This document shows, one piece after another, positions 1-19,054 of a DNA stretch of 64,000 nucleotides (position 1 is its first letter; each line of letters opens with the position of its first letter). The DNA is from Deinococcus terrestris (lineage in GTDB: Bacteria > Deinococcota > Deinococci > Deinococcales > Deinococcaceae): the NCBI RefSeq assembly GCF_009377345.1, contig NZ_WBSL01000001.1:805001-869000 (forward strand), given 5' to 3'. The notes beneath the pieces are model-generated. The model searched no databases, had not been told where the DNA came from, and saw only the letters and a list, made by a program, of their open reading frames with translations. The position numbers and the translations under genes are program-made.

Positions 1-272
1 TCCGCAACGGCGCCCAGCTCCACGACTCCTGCGTTATGGACTACGTTCGTCACGCGCCCCAGGTCTGCCAGCGCCGGGGCGAAGGTCTCCGGCCGGGTGA
101 GGTCGAGGCTGAGCGGCCTACCGCCCACCTCCGCGCAGAGGGAATCCAGCCGCTCGCCCCCCCGTCCTTGCAGAATCAGGTCGTGGGTCCCGGCGAGTGC
201 CCGCGCCAGCGCCATGCCGATGCCGCCCGTGGCCCCGGTAACCAGGGTGACGGGCCGCTGAAAAGTCGTCAT
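1..272 (-). CDS. Short-chain dehydrogenase/reductase, 5' part only
   Basis: About 90 N-terminal residues are present and the gene runs off the left edge. The translation opens MTTFQRPVTLVTGATGGIGM, whose TGATGGIG is the glycine-rich nucleotide-binding turn of classical SDR enzymes, and further on NVVHNAGVVELGAVA matches the NNAG motif of the fourth strand. It should therefore be an NAD(P)-dependent oxidoreductase; the substrate cannot be told because the YxxxK active site is outside the window. The ATG at 272 has a TAGCGT box 7 nt upstream that overlaps the stop codon of the preceding pyrophosphatase-fold gene, so it may have its own leaderless promoter as well as read-through transcription. 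Confidence 0.8.
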   Translation of the reverse strand, partial: MTTFQRPVTLVTGATGGIGMALARALAGTHDLILQGRGGERLDSLCAEVGGRPLSLDLTRPETFAPALADLGRVTNVVHNAGVVELGAVA

Positions 273-279
273 GCCCGGC

Positions 280-285
280 ACGCTA
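280..285 (-). promoter_or_regulatory. -10 box (TAGCGT) for the SDR gene
   Basis: TANNNT hexamer 7 nt before the ATG at 272; leaderless-type spacing. It overlaps the TAG stop of the upstream gene. No convincing -35 element. Confidence 0.45.
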
Positions 286-627
286 GCGCAAGAGGCGCAC
301 CCTGAAATACCGCTCCTGAAACCACACCGCCTTCATGATCTCCTCGTCAGGCCAGTGACTTCCCGGTGGGACCACGGCCAGCTTGTCCTCGCGGTCATCC
401 AGGCGGACGATTACGGCCGTTGCCACACCTTCCGCTCCCGACATGGGCACGTCCCAGCCCAGCAGGTAAGCGTCGATAGGCTGGCCGTCGCCGCTGACGG
501 TGCCGGGCACCTCGCCGTAATTCACGGGGTACACGAGATCGGCGTGCCGGGGATGAACACTCCCCAGCGGCCGGTCTACGATGACACGCACGGTCTGGCC
601 GAGGAAGGAGGTGAGGTCGGGCTTCAT
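283..627 (-). CDS. Inorganic pyrophosphatase-fold protein
   Basis: A 114-residue protein starting MKPDLTSFLGQTVRVIVDRP. The core LVYPVNYGEVPGTVSGDGQP followed by IDAYLLG corresponds to the YPxNYGxxPGTxxxDGxxxD signature of family I soluble pyrophosphatases, but the protein is much shorter than a usual PPase (about 175 residues) and resembles the small PPase-like family. It may hydrolyse pyrophosphate or a related phosphoanhydride; this is inferred. An in-frame ATG at 657 sits in the loop of a terminator hairpin, so the ATG at 627, preceded by a TATCTT box at 634-639, is preferred. Confidence 0.75.
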   Translation of the reverse strand: MKPDLTSFLGQTVRVIVDRPLGSVHPRHADLVYPVNYGEVPGTVSGDGQPIDAYLLGWDVPMSGAEGVATAVIVRLDDREDKLAVVPPGSHWPDEEIMKAVWFQERYFRVRLLR

Positions 628-633
628 GGGGAC

Positions 634-639
634 AAGATA
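634..639 (-). promoter_or_regulatory. -10 box (TATCTT) for the pyrophosphatase-fold gene
   Basis: TANNNT hexamer 6 nt upstream of the ATG at 627, leaderless-type; supports the 627 start over the longer frame. Confidence 0.45.
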
Positions 640-640
640 G

Positions 641-666
641 AAAAACCCCCTCCGCATGGGAGGGGG
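641..666 (-). terminator. Rho-independent terminator of the nuclease gene
   Basis: Perfect 8-bp stem CCCCCTCC/GGAGGGGG (646-653 with 659-666) and, on the minus strand, a run of five T (641-645) directly after the stem, 17 nt past the stop codon of the upstream nuclease gene. Confidence 0.8.
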
Positions 667-682
667 TGGGGAGGGATAGGGG

Positions 683-4525
<3,843 letters not shown>

Positions 4526-4766
4526 GAATTCTCCTGAGAGGCGGAGCCGAACTGGCCCGCAGGCAGCAGCGATCAACCAGCAGGACATTGCCGCCGGGAA
4601 GACCCGGCACCCCTGCTTGGATGAGCAGACTATAAAGCCTGTCTGGTCAACTCTCCGTCAGCAGTGACAATTGTGTGAGGATTCGTGTACCCGGATCTGG
4701 TGGACACCGGGTCCTCACCGGACCGACAGGGCCTTGAGCCGAGGAACCGTATGTCACAGTAACCGT

Positions 4767-6194
4767 GTGTCTCCCCTCGACGCCGTCGTCGTCGGCGCTG
4801 GTCCCAACGGGCTGGCCGCCGCCGTCACCCTGGCCCGCGCAGGGCTGCGGGTGCGGGTGCTGGAGCGCCACGCCTCGCCGGGTGGCGGCCTGAGCAGCGC
4901 CGAACTGACCCTCCCCGGCTTCGTCCACGACGTGGGCAGCGCCATTCACCCGCTGGGGTACGCCTCGCCCGCCTTTCGGGACTGGCCGCTGCACGCCTTC
5001 GGGCTCTCGTGGGTGCAGCCGGACGCCCCCTACGCGCAGGTACTGGAGGACGGCACGGGGGTCATCGTCGAGCGTGACCTGGACGCAGCGGCGCAGAACT
5101 TCGGGCAGGACGCGGCGGCGTGGCAGGCCCTCTTCGGGCCGCTCGTCGGGGGCATGGACGGCCTACTGGATGACGTGCTACGGCCCCTCCCGCGTTTGCC
5201 GCGCCACCCGCTCCTGCTCGCCCGGTTCGGGCTGCGGGGAGTCCCCCCGGCAACCTGGACGGCGGGCCTGCTGCGGACCCCGGAGGCGCGGGCAGCGTGG
5301 GCGGGGCTGGCCGCCCACGCCAACCTGCCGCTCTCCACGCCGGGAACGGGGGCGGCGGCCCTCGTGCTGGGCACGCTGGCGCACGGGGTGGGCTGGCCCT
5401 TTCCGCGTGGGGGGGCGCAGGCCCTGACGGACGCGCTGGTGGCCTACCTGCGCTTCCTGGGCGGCGAGGTCGAGACGGGGGTGGAGGTGCGGCGTTGGGC
5501 AGACCTCCCCCCCGCCCGCGCCGTGCTGGTGGATTCCAGCCCCGCCGTGCTGCTGGCGCTGCTGGGCGACCGGGTGACGCCGGGCTACCGGGCGTGGCTG
5601 ACCCGCTACCGCTACGGCCCCGGCCTCCTGAAGCTGGATTACGCCCTCAGAGGCCCGGTCCCCTGGCGCGATCCGGCGGTGGGGCGGGCGGGAACCGTAC
5701 ATCTTGGCGGCGGATTGGAGGCAATCACGCGGGCGGAGGCAGAGGTCACGCGGGGGGTGGCCCCGCAGCGTCCCTACGTCCTGGCCGCCCAGCACACCCT
5801 CTTCGACCCCAGCCGGGCGCCCGCCGGGGGGCACACCTTCTGGGCCTACGCGCACGTCCCGCCGGGCACGCCCGACAGCTACGCCGGGACCATCGAGGCG
5901 CAAATCGAGCGGGCCGCTCCCGGCTTCCGCGACCTGGTGCTGAGGCGGCGGGTGACGAACGCGCGGGCGCTCGAAGCCCTCAGCCCGGTGTTCCGGGGCG
6001 GGGATGTGAATGGGGGGCGGGGCGACCTGTGGGGCCTGCTGGCCCGTCCGGTGCCCACGCCCACGCCCTATCGGACGCCCGTGCCCGGCGTCTATCTGTG
6101 CTCCAGCGCGACCCCGCCCGGCGGGGGCATTCACGGGATGAGCGGCTACTGGGCCGCGCGGGCGGCGTTACGGGATGTATTCGGGGAACGGTAA
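4767..6194 (+). CDS. FAD-dependent phytoene-desaturase-like oxidoreductase
   Basis: 475 residues from a GTG start. The N-terminus [20 protein letters not shown] is a Rossmann FAD-binding fold, followed by an [12 protein letters not shown] dinucleotide-binding continuation, and the C-terminus [13 protein letters not shown] is the second FAD-contacting segment typical of CrtI-like amine-oxidase-fold enzymes. It is a NAD(P)/FAD-dependent oxidoreductase of the carotenoid desaturase/isomerase superfamily; no other carotenoid gene is nearby, so the substrate is unknown. The open frame extends 96 nt upstream to an ATG at 4671, but those 32 residues look unlike protein, so GTG 4767 is chosen. Confidence 0.8.
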   Translation: MSPLDAVVVGAGPNGLAAAVTLARAGLRVRVLERHASPGGGLSSAELTLPGFVHDVGSAIHPLGYASPAFRDWPLHAFGLSWVQPDAPYAQVLEDGTGVIVERDLDAAAQNFGQDAAAWQALFGPLVGGMDGLLDDVLRPLPRLPRHPLLLARFGLRGVPPATWTAGLLRTPEARAAWAGLAAHANLPLSTPGTGAAALVLGTLAHGVGWPFPRGGAQALTDALVAYLRFLGGEVETGVEVRRWADLPPARAVLVDSSPAVLLALLGDRVTPGYRAWLTRYRYGPGLLKLDYALRGPVPWRDPAVGRAGTVHLGGGLEAITRAEAEVTRGVAPQRPYVLAAQHTLFDPSRAPAGGHTFWAYAHVPPGTPDSYAGTIEAQIERAAPGFRDLVLRRRVTNARALEALSPVFRGGDVNGGRGDLWGLLARPVPTPTPYRTPVPGVYLCSSATPPGGGIHGMSGYWAARAALRDVFGER

Positions 6195-6254
6195 ATAGTC
6201 TGTGGGAGAGGCGAGGTTCCCCTCCTCACCACTCACTACTGACCGAAAACCGCC

Positions 6255-6521
6255 TCAGTCCCCCACGAACGTCTGCCGCACGCAGGTCTGTCCCGGCTCC
6301 AGCGGGGGCAATCCGGCCTCGGCGGCCTCGCGCAGCCTCCCGAGCACCAGCGCCAGGGTCGGTCCCTCGCCGTACATCTCCACGGCCTCGTCGGTCAGCA
6401 GCAGCTCGAAGCCGCGTCCGGGCTGCGCCGCGCGGAAGACGCGCCCGCCCGGTGCCGCGAAGGTCGTGACCTGCGTTCCGGGCGGAAAACCCTCGCGGGC
6501 GACGAGGTCGGGGAAATCCAT
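6255..6521 (-). CDS. Conserved hypothetical protein, 88 aa
   Basis: Small soluble protein beginning MDFPDLVAREGFPPGTQVTT. I recognise no family. It begins one base after the stop of the DUF885 peptidase gene, so the two are almost certainly cotranscribed and translationally coupled. The coding frame has normal GC-rich codon use. No signal peptide or membrane segment is visible. Confidence 0.6.
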   Translation of the reverse strand: MDFPDLVAREGFPPGTQVTTFAAPGGRVFRAAQPGRGFELLLTDEAVEMYGEGPTLALVLGRLREAAEAGLPPLEPGQTCVRQTFVGD

Positions 6522-6522
6522 C

Positions 6523-7701
<1,179 letters not shown>

Positions 7702-7708
7702 GGGGGTG

Positions 7709-7714
7709 AGGATA
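7709..7714 (-). promoter_or_regulatory. -10 box (TATCCT) for the DUF885 gene
   Basis: TANNNT hexamer 7 nt before the start at 7701, leaderless-type. Confidence 0.45.
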
Positions 7715-7725
7715 CGGCCTGCCTG

Positions 7726-8520
7726 CTACCGGGTGCCCTCCGGCAAGAAGCCGTGCTCGGCCAGAAACGCCGCGATCCGCGCCGAATCGGCGGCGTGGCG
7801 GTCGGGGTCGTACTTGTAGGGGCTGGTGTAGAACTGCGCCAGCGACGTGATGCCGCCCTCCTCGGCCTTCGCCCGCAGCCGGGGGTCGGCCATGTAGCGC
7901 TCCCAGCCGCGCACCTCGCGCTCGCGGTAGAGGTCGTCCAGCTCGGCCTCGTCCGGCACCCGGTACGTCTCGTCGTGGACAAAGGCCCGCAGCGGCAGGC
8001 GGTCGCGCTTGCCGGGAGCCTCGTCGGGCACGCCCACGACGATGCTGGTGACGGGCACGCAGCTTTCGGGGAGGCTCAGGAACTGAGCGATTTCGTGCAT
8101 CGCGTTCAGGGTGGTGCCCATGTAGCAGATGCCGTACCCACGGGCCTCGAAGCCCAGGCTCACGCTCTGCGACAGCAGCACGGCGTCGAAGGCGCCCACG
8201 TGGTAGCCCAGCAGGTTGCCAAAGTTGTCCCGCGCCCCGCGCCGCCGCAGCCACGTCCGCGTGCGGTGCCAGTCGGCGCAGAAGGTGACGACCAGCGGCG
8301 CCTGCAACACGAACTCCTGCTCCCCGTGCAGCTCGTACAACCGCCGCTTGCGCCCCGGCTCGCGGGTCAAGACCACCGAGTAGCTGTTGAGGTTCCCTGA
8401 CGACGACGTGCCCGTGATGGCCTCGTGCAGCACCTCGTTGATGACCGCCTGCGGGATGGGGTCGGGCCGGTACTTGCGGATGGAACGGTGCCCGGCGAGG
8501 GCCTCGGGGACGGTCTGCAT
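7726..8520 (-). CDS. NfsA-type nitroreductase / flavin reductase
   Basis: 264 residues starting [20 protein letters not shown], the RSxRxF/Y-type FMN-binding opening of the nitroreductase fold. [14 protein letters not shown] matches the second FMN loop (AxTSSNxQxx), and the middle [12 protein letters not shown] segment is the conserved FMN phosphate-side strand. It resembles NADPH-dependent NfsA-like enzymes that reduce quinones, nitro compounds or flavins; the natural substrate is not known. The frame is open 375 nt upstream, over the rarA promoter and rarA 5' end, but the MQTV start with a TACACT box 6 nt upstream is clearly right. Confidence 0.85.
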   Translation of the reverse strand: MQTVPEALAGHRSIRKYRPDPIPQAVINEVLHEAITGTSSSGNLNSYSVVLTREPGRKRRLYELHGEQEFVLQAPLVVTFCADWHRTRTWLRRRGARDNFGNLLGYHVGAFDAVLLSQSVSLGFEARGYGICYMGTTLNAMHEIAQFLSLPESCVPVTSIVVGVPDEAPGKRDRLPLRAFVHDETYRVPDEAELDDLYREREVRGWERYMADPRLRAKAEEGGITSLAQFYTSPYKYDPDRHAADSARIAAFLAEHGFLPEGTR

Positions 8521-8526
8521 GGGCCG

Positions 8527-8532
8527 AGTGTA
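8527..8532 (-). promoter_or_regulatory. -10 box (TACACT) for the nitroreductase gene
   Basis: TANNNT hexamer 6 nt before the ATG at 8520, leaderless-type. Confidence 0.45.
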
Positions 8533-8574
8533 GGGCGTGGTCGCCCCGCCTCCCCCCCCAGTCCCCCACCCCGC

Positions 8575-8580
8575 TATCCT
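8575..8580 (+). promoter_or_regulatory. -10 box (TATCCT) for rarA
   Basis: TANNNT hexamer 7 nt before the GTG at 8588; it supports the GTG start over the longer frame beginning at 8537. Confidence 0.5.
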
Positions 8581-8587
8581 CTCCCCC

Positions 8588-9883
8588 GTGACCCTCTTCG
8601 ACCCGCCCGCGCCCCTGGCCGAACGCCTGCGCCCGCGCACCGTCGCGGAGGTCGTGGGGCAGACGCACCTGCTGGGGCCGGGCAAGCCGCTGACCCGGCT
8701 GCTGGCGTCCGGGCGGCTGGGGTCGCTAATCCTGTGGGGACCGCCCGGCGTGGGCAAGACGACCCTGGCCCGGCTGATCGCGGGCGAGGTCGGCGCCCAC
8801 TTCATCCCGCTCTCGGCGGTGTCGGCGGGCGTCAAGGACGTGCGCGAGGCCGTCGCGGAGGCCGAGCGGCTGCGGGGCCGGGGCACGCGCACCATCCTCT
8901 TTCTGGACGAGATTCACCGCTTCAACAAGGCGCAGCAAGACGCCCTCTTGCCCCACGTCGAATCCGGGCTGCTGACGCTGGTGGGCGCCACCACCGAGAA
9001 CCCCAGCTTCGAGGTGAACCCGGCCTTGCGGTCGCGGGCGCGGACCCTGGTGCTCGAAGCCCTGACGCAGGAGGACGTGCGCAGGCTGCTGGAGCGTGCC
9101 CTGAGCGACCCGCGCGGGCTGCCGGGGGTGACGGCGCACCCCGAGGCCCTCGACCTGCTGGCGCGGCTCGCGGACGGGGACGCGCGGCGGGCCTTGAGCA
9201 CGCTGGAGGTCGCCGCGACCCTGGCCGACCCGGTGACGCCGGACGCCGTGACCGAGGCCTTTGGCCGTCACCTTCCCGCGATGGACAAGAACGGCGAGGA
9301 CTTCTACAACCTGATTTCCGCGCTGCACAAGTCGGTGCGGGGGTCGCACGTGGACGCTTCGCTGTACTGGCTCGCCCGCATGGTCGAGGGCGGCGCGGAC
9401 ACGATGTACGTGGCCCGGCGCGTCGTGCGGATGGCCGCCGAGGACATCGGCCTCGCGGACCCGCAGGCGCTGCGGCTGGCGGTCGCGGCCCGCGACACGG
9501 CGGAGTTTCTGGGGAGTCCCGAAGGCGACCTCGCCCTCGCGCAGGCGGTCGTGTACCTCGCACTGGCGCCCAAGAGCAACTCGGTCTACGTGGCCTGGAA
9601 GAACGCGCTGAATGCCGTGCGGGAGGGCGAGAACCTCCCCATCCCCCTGCACCTCCGCAACGCGCCGACCGCCCTGATGCGTCAGCAGGGCTACGGCCAG
9701 GGGTACGCCTACTACTTCGATGACCCGGAGGGCAGCTTCGAGCAGAACTACCTGCCGGACGGCGTGCAGCTCGGTCTCTACGAACCGACCGGCGAGGGCT
9801 GGGAGGCGCGGGTGGCGGAGCGCTGGCGCAAGTTGCAGGAGGCGCATGGGGAGGCGGAAGAAGCGCCGGAAGCGGACGCCTGA
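8588..9883 (+). CDS. rarA: Replication-associated recombination protein A (RarA/MgsA AAA+ ATPase)
   Basis: 431 residues. Walker [10 protein letters not shown], Walker [10 protein letters not shown] (DEIH) and sensor 1 [12 protein letters not shown] are all present, followed by the RarA-specific C-terminal tetramerisation region ([18 protein letters not shown] and [17 protein letters not shown]). RarA acts at stalled replication forks with SSB and the sliding clamp. The chosen GTG start follows a -10-like box; the alternative upstream ATG adds a proline-rich stretch not typical of the family. Divergent from the nitroreductase gene. Confidence 0.92.
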   Translation: MTLFDPPAPLAERLRPRTVAEVVGQTHLLGPGKPLTRLLASGRLGSLILWGPPGVGKTTLARLIAGEVGAHFIPLSAVSAGVKDVREAVAEAERLRGRGTRTILFLDEIHRFNKAQQDALLPHVESGLLTLVGATTENPSFEVNPALRSRARTLVLEALTQEDVRRLLERALSDPRGLPGVTAHPEALDLLARLADGDARRALSTLEVAATLADPVTPDAVTEAFGRHLPAMDKNGEDFYNLISALHKSVRGSHVDASLYWLARMVEGGADTMYVARRVVRMAAEDIGLADPQALRLAVAARDTAEFLGSPEGDLALAQAVVYLALAPKSNSVYVAWKNALNAVREGENLPIPLHLRNAPTALMRQQGYGQGYAYYFDDPEGSFEQNYLPDGVQLGLYEPTGEGWEARVAERWRKLQEAHGEAEEAPEADA

Positions 9884-9887
9884 GCGC

Positions 9888-9917
9888 AAAAAAACTCCTC
9901 CCCCTTGAGGGGGGAGG
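9888..9917 (-). terminator. Rho-independent terminator of the aldo/keto reductase gene
   Basis: Stem CCTCCCCC/GGGGGAGG (9897-9917) followed on the minus strand by seven T (9888-9894). It lies between the convergent rarA and aldo/keto reductase genes and on the plus strand lacks a T run, so it mainly serves the minus gene. Confidence 0.75.
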
Positions 9918-9932
9918 CTGGGAGGGGGTGAA

Positions 9933-10952
<1,020 letters not shown>

Positions 10953-11032
10953 GGAAAACCTCGTGGCGAGAGGGGGAGGGCAAGGAGACGCGGCCTCCCC
11001 GGACAGGAAGCCGCACCTGGGACCCGCCCAGC

Positions 11033-12028
11033 CTACCGCCGCGCCCGCCCCAGGGCCACCGCCGCGAGCGCCGCGCCGACCAGCGCCACGATCAGGCCCC
11101 GGTTTCGCGCCGCCGCCGTGTACGCGCTCGTGCCGCGCACGGTGCCCTCGTAGTCGCCGCGCTCCTCGAGCTTGCCGGAGGGGTGGTAGAGAATGTGGGC
11201 GTCCTCGGGGAGCGGGGGGCGGTCACTCTGCATGCCGGGCAGGGCAACCTCGGCCATCAGCTTCTCGGTGGCGGCGGGCGCGAGCATTCCCGAAGCGGCC
11301 ATGCCCTTGCCGCCGCCACCCACGAACAGTTCGCGGGTGGGCTTGACCGCCGCGTGCAGGATGGCGCGGGCGACGACCTCCGGGGCGTACACGGGGGGCA
11401 CATGCTTGGGCTCGGTGGGCAGGTACGAGCGGGCGTGCAGCGGAAAGGGCGTGTCGATGGGGCCAGGCTTGATCAGGGTGACGGTCACGGGCACGTCGTC
11501 GTGCTCCAGCTCCATCCGCAGGGTGTCGGTAAAGGCCTTGATCGCGTGCTTGGAGGCCCCATACGCCCCTTGCAGGGGAATCGCCTGCTCGGACACCACG
11601 CTCCCCACGTTGATCAGGGTTCCGCCGCGCTCGCGCAGGTGCGAGACGGCCTCCCGCGAACCGTACACCACCCCCCAGAAGTTGATGTCGAAGAGGCGGC
11701 GCATGTCCTCCACATCCGACTCCAACAGCCGCCCGTACATGCCCACGCCCGCGTTGTTCACCCAGGTGTCGAAGCCGCCGAAGCGCTCCCGCGCGACCTG
11801 GGCGATATGGGCCACGTCCTCTTCCCGGCTCACGTCGGCCACGACGGGGACGGCCTCCCCGCCCGCCGCCGTGATCTCATTCGCAAGCTGGCGCAGGGCT
11901 TCCTCGCTGCGGGCGGCGAGGACCAGCCGCGCCCCTTCCTGAGCCGCCAGCCGCGCCGTGCTCAGGCCGATGCCGCTGGACGCGCCCGTGATGACGATGA
12001 CCTGTTCGCTGAGGGGTTTGGGCTTCAT
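11033..12028 (-). CDS. SDR-family oxidoreductase with C-terminal membrane helix
   Basis: 331 residues. The Rossmann motif ITGASSGIG near residue 15, NNAGVGMYG, catalytic Ser region and [11 protein letters not shown] (YxxxK) are all intact, so this is an active classical SDR. Unlike typical 250-residue SDRs it has an extra 70-80 residues ending in a hydrophobic stretch ([18 protein letters not shown]), which suggests a single tail anchor to the membrane. It resembles the long SDR family often annotated near lipid or retinol-type dehydrogenases; the substrate cannot be told. Confidence 0.85.
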   Translation of the reverse strand: MKPKPLSEQVIVITGASSGIGLSTARLAAQEGARLVLAARSEEALRQLANEITAAGGEAVPVVADVSREEDVAHIAQVARERFGGFDTWVNNAGVGMYGRLLESDVEDMRRLFDINFWGVVYGSREAVSHLRERGGTLINVGSVVSEQAIPLQGAYGASKHAIKAFTDTLRMELEHDDVPVTVTLIKPGPIDTPFPLHARSYLPTEPKHVPPVYAPEVVARAILHAAVKPTRELFVGGGGKGMAASGMLAPAATEKLMAEVALPGMQSDRPPLPEDAHILYHPSGKLEERGDYEGTVRGTSAYTAAARNRGLIVALVGAALAAVALGRARR

Positions 12029-12085
12029 GGGGCCGAGTGTGCGCGGCGGGATGGGCGAGTTTGTCTCGGTTCGGGTAAAGGGAAG

Positions 12086-12895
12086 CTAGCTCAGCGCGGC
12101 GTTCAGCTCGTTGCGGAGGCGCTGCGCCGCCTCCCGGCTGGCGATCACGCTCAGGCCATCCGCGTATTGCACCGCCCGGCTCGCGCTCGCCAGCGCCCCG
12201 GTCCCGCCGGAGTGAAAGGCTGGGGCGAGGTCGGCGGCAGCGGCCCCTTGCGCCCCCAGGCCGGGCAGCAGCAGCAGGGCGCGGGGCATGGCGGCCCGGA
12301 ACGCGGCGAGGTCGCCGGGGTGGGTGGCCCCCACGACCGCACCGACGCTGGCGTACTCGCCCCCCGGCTCCTGGGCACCCAGCCGCGCCACCTCCGCCGC
12401 CACCCGCTCGCTGATGCCCCCGCCCTGAAGGTCGGCCTGGTCGGGATTGCTCGTCTTGACGAGGACGAAGACCGCGCCGCCGTTCGCCCGCGCCGCCTCC
12501 ACGAAGGGGGTCAGCGCCCCGAAGCCCAGGAAGGGATTGACCGTCAGGGCGTCCCCCGCGTGTCCCCCCGCCAGCCACCCCTGCGCGTAGGCTTCTGCCG
12601 TGGAGCCGATATCGCCGCGCTTGCCGTCCAGCAGCACGGGCAGCCCCAGAGTGCGGGCCGCCGCGCACACTTCCTCCAGCAGCGCGAAGCCGGGCAGCCC
12701 CAGCGCCTCAAAGAAGGCGAGCTGCGGCTTGACGCACGCCGCGTAGGGTGCGGTCGCCTCCAGCACGTCCAGCGTGTGTTCCCGCAGGTGCGCGGGGTCG
12801 CGGTAGAGGCCGGGGCGGGGGTCCAGCCCCACGCACAGCCGGGTCCCCAGGCGGCGGGTGCGGTCGGTGACGAGGGCGGCGAAGGTGGGAGGCAT
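12086..12895 (-). CDS. pyrF: Orotidine-5'-phosphate decarboxylase
   Basis: 269 residues. [42 protein letters not shown] (the catalytic Asp-Lys-Asp cluster) and the phosphate-binding LLPGLGAQG identify the longer type-2 OMP decarboxylase found in Deinococcus, actinobacteria and mycobacteria. It makes UMP in the last step of de novo pyrimidine synthesis. No other pyr gene is adjacent. A TAGCCT box 8 nt before the ATG suggests a leaderless transcript. Confidence 0.95.
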   Translation of the reverse strand: MPPTFAALVTDRTRRLGTRLCVGLDPRPGLYRDPAHLREHTLDVLEATAPYAACVKPQLAFFEALGLPGFALLEEVCAAARTLGLPVLLDGKRGDIGSTAEAYAQGWLAGGHAGDALTVNPFLGFGALTPFVEAARANGGAVFVLVKTSNPDQADLQGGGISERVAAEVARLGAQEPGGEYASVGAVVGATHPGDLAAFRAAMPRALLLLPGLGAQGAAAADLAPAFHSGGTGALASASRAVQYADGLSVIASREAAQRLRNELNAALS

Positions 12896-12903
12896 CGGGA
12901 CCG

Positions 12904-12909
12904 AGGCTA
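12904..12909 (-). promoter_or_regulatory. -10 box (TAGCCT) for pyrF
   Basis: TANNNT hexamer 8 nt upstream of the pyrF ATG, on the minus side of a 71-bp divergent promoter region. Confidence 0.45.
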
Positions 12910-12955
12910 TCAGCCTCCTCGGTCGGCCCGTCCGCTCCCCTGGCCGGAGCGCGGC

Positions 12956-12961
12956 TATCCT
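12956..12961 (+). promoter_or_regulatory. -10 box (TATCCT) for the DUF1028 gene
   Basis: TANNNT hexamer 5 nt before the ATG at 12967, leaderless-type. Confidence 0.45.
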
Positions 12962-12963
12962 GA

Positions 12964-13875
<912 letters not shown>

Positions 13876-13889
13876 TCACCGGAAGCTGA

Positions 13890-13895
13890 TACCCT
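13890..13895 (+). promoter_or_regulatory. -10 box (TACCCT) for the Rrf2 regulator
   Basis: TANNNT hexamer 6 nt before the ATG at 13902, leaderless-type. Confidence 0.5.
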
Positions 13896-13901
13896 CGCCC
13901 C

Positions 13902-14369
13902 ATGCGCCTTTCTGCCACCGATGTCTATGCGTTTCAGGCGCTGGGGTATCTGGGCACCCAGGAGCTGGGGCGCTGGGTGTCGAGCGAGGAGATCAGCGAC
14001 GCCACCGGAGTCCACCGCCCCTACCTCGTGCGGATTCTGGCGGCCTTGACCGCCAAGGGCGTGGTCAAGAGCAAGAAGGGCATCGGCGGCGGCTACGCGC
14101 TCTCGCGCAAGCCGCGGCTAATCTCGCTGTGCGAGGTCGTGCGGGCGGTGGACGGCCCGGTCGCGCCCCTGTCGTGCATCAGCCTGAACTGGCATGAACC
14201 CTGTGTGGAGGAAGACCGTTGCCATGCCCGCGCCAGCGTCTACACCCGGATGCGCGACGCGATGCTGGCCGTCCTCCAGGAGTTCAGCGTGGAAGACCTC
14301 GTGACCGACGCCCGGCAGGGCGTGAGCTACGGGCACTGCCTGGGGCACCTGCTCAAGCCGAACGCCTGA
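13902..14369 (+). CDS. Rrf2-family transcriptional regulator, probable sulfur regulator
   Basis: 155 residues. The opening [14 protein letters not shown], helix-turn-helix around 30-60 and the [10 protein letters not shown] wing are typical of the Rrf2 family (IscR, NsrR, CymR, RsrR). Cys92, Cys101 and Cys107 are placed like the three Fe-S ligands of IscR/NsrR, so it may carry an iron-sulfur cluster. It sits directly upstream of the sulfite reductase operon in the same direction, which suggests that it controls sulfur assimilation in response to cysteine, Fe-S or redox status; that assignment is inference. A repeated motif in the neighbouring promoters (14501-14523, 17456-17498, 18939-18960) is a candidate operator. 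Confidence 0.85.
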   Translation: MRLSATDVYAFQALGYLGTQELGRWVSSEEISDATGVHRPYLVRILAALTAKGVVKSKKGIGGGYALSRKPRLISLCEVVRAVDGPVAPLSCISLNWHEPCVEEDRCHARASVYTRMRDAMLAVLQEFSVEDLVTDARQGVSYGHCLGHLLKPNA

Positions 14370-14500
14370 GCCTCTTCTGCTGCAAAGCGCACCTGTTCCA
14401 CTCCTGAAAGTGGGCCGGGCAGTAGGGCGGACCTGACTTTTCCCACCGTGGTGTTCGGGACCAGCACAGGGAGGCCCGCTCCCCCAGACAACCCACATTG

Positions 14501-14523
14501 TTGACCTGTTTTGTCATCTACTG
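14501..14523 (+). promoter_or_regulatory. Candidate sulfur-regulon operator, site A
   Basis: TTGACC followed by TTTT and CATCTACTG, 70-90 nt upstream of the sulfite reductase start. Closely related sequence lies before sat and before the ABC transporter. TTGACC could also be a -35 element, but 17 nt downstream only TAGCTC is present, a poor -10. Confidence 0.4.
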
Positions 14524-14591
14524 TAGCTCGCACACTGGGCTGCCCTTGCCCTGGCCGCCTCTCCCCCACCTTCACCTTCCCGGAGTGACCC

Positions 14592-16147
<1,556 letters not shown>

Positions 16148-16151
<4 letters not shown>

Positions 16152-16689
16152 CGGCGACCCTGAACCGGCCCGAGGTCGGCACGGGCCGCGTGGTGTGGTT
16201 CACCGGGCTGTCGGGCGCGGGAAAGAGCACGCTGGCGAGCGCCCTGCACGCCGAACTCGTCTCGCGCGGCGTTCCGGTCGAACTCCTCGACGGGGACGCC
16301 GTGCGCGAGAACCTGAGCAAGGGGCTAGGCTTTTCCAGGGAGGACCGCGACACGAACGTCCGGCGCATCGGCTTCGTGGCGGGGCTGCTGGCAAAGCATG
16401 GGGTCACGGTCCTCGTCAGCGCGATCAGCCCCTACGCCGACACCCGGCGCGAGGTGCTGTCCACGCTGCCCAACCCGACCGAGGTCTTTGTGGACGCCCC
16501 GCTGGAAGTGGTTACCGAGCGCGACGTGAAGGGCCTGTACCTCAGGGCGATGGCCGGAGAAATCCCGCACTTCACGGGCGTCTCTGACCCCTACGAGGCC
16601 CCCGAGACGCCCGACCTGCACCTGCGAACCGATCAGATCAGCGTGGAGGAGGGGGTGCGGCGGCTCCTCGCCCACCTGGGGTACGAGGC

Positions 16690-16693
<4 letters not shown>
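16148..16693 (+). CDS. cysC: Adenylylsulfate (APS) kinase
   Basis: 181 residues. P-loop GLSGAGKST near residue 20, then [27 protein letters not shown] and the substrate loop [13 protein letters not shown], all hallmarks of CysC. It phosphorylates APS to PAPS with ATP. It overlaps the sulfite reductase stop by 4 nt and the cysH start by 4 nt, so the three are made from one coupled message. Confidence 0.95.
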
Positions 16694-17454
<761 letters not shown>

Positions 17455-17457
<3 letters not shown>

Positions 17458-17498
17458 CCTGTTTTTTTCGTCCAATAGTTGACCCTTTTCATCCACTG
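17455..17498 (+). promoter_or_regulatory. Candidate sulfur-regulon operators, sites C and B
   Basis: Two related copies in the 58-nt cysH-sat gap. One starts at the cysH stop (TGACCTGTTTT from 17456, then TCGTCCAATAG) and the second is TTGACC-CTTTT-CATCCACTG at 17479-17498. They resemble site A at 14501 and site D at 18939. Their place just before sat suggests a separate, regulated promoter for sat. Confidence 0.4.
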
Positions 17499-17515
17499 CT
17501 CCCGAAAGGCTGCCC

Positions 17516-18688
<1,173 letters not shown>

Positions 18689-19054
18689 GAGAGGACCAGG
18701 GGCAGGAGGAGCCCTATCGTTTTGGGACTCCCGGCCCGCTCACCCCCCCGGCCTCCCCTTCAATGGGAAAGAGCGAAAGGCAAAAACTCACACATCCCTG
18801 TGGTTATTCACTGGGGGGAGAGCAGAGTAAGCCCTGCCCCGTGTGCGAGCGAGGCGTTCGTACCCCTCTCGCGGGCTCACGCTCCGCATGACCACTCCCC
18901 CCGACCGCGCGGGGGTCACCTCCGAAAAGCCTGCGCTGTGACGGCCTTTTCCTCAACTACGCGACGTCCACGAGCGGCTTGAAAGCCAACCGTGCGCCGC
19001 ATGACACTCTCTCTCACGCCCGCCCTGTTCACTGGGCCTACCCAGGAGGGACGA
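18689..19054 (+). other. 366-bp intergenic leader before the ABC transporter
   Basis: No gene seen. It contains possible stem-loops: CCCCCG/CGGGGG at 18898-18915 and GCGA..GAGG/CCTCTCGC at about 18846-18872, plus the candidate operator at 18939-18960 and a strong ribosome binding site AGGAGGG at 19043-19049. I find no match to a known SAM, cobalamin or thiamine riboswitch consensus by eye. Confidence 0.35.
18939..18960 (+). promoter_or_regulatory. Candidate sulfur-regulon operator, site D
   Basis: TGACGGC-CTTTTC-CTCAACTAC about 95 nt upstream of the substrate-binding protein start; shares TGAC, CTTTTC and TC.ACT with the sites before the sulfite reductase and sat. The match is weaker than between sites A and B. 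Confidence 0.3.

Noticed and set aside
628..657. Upstream ATG at 657 for the pyrophosphatase-fold gene
   Set aside because: It lies in the loop of the nuclease terminator; the ATG at 627 has a proper -10 box and better N-terminus.
9888..9925. G-rich CTCCTCCCCC repeat as a mobile REP-type element
   Set aside because: It forms a standard terminator with T run at the end of a minus-strand gene; similar C/T-rich stretches elsewhere are also intergenic terminators or spacer DNA.
14501..14529. TTGACC as a normal sigma-70 -35 element for the sulfite reductase operon
   Set aside because: The best hexamer 17 nt downstream is TAGCTC, a poor -10. Kept only as part of the shared operator candidate.
18689..19054. 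SAM, cobalamin or TPP riboswitch before the transporter
   Set aside because: No matching conserved core was seen by eye; only generic hairpins.
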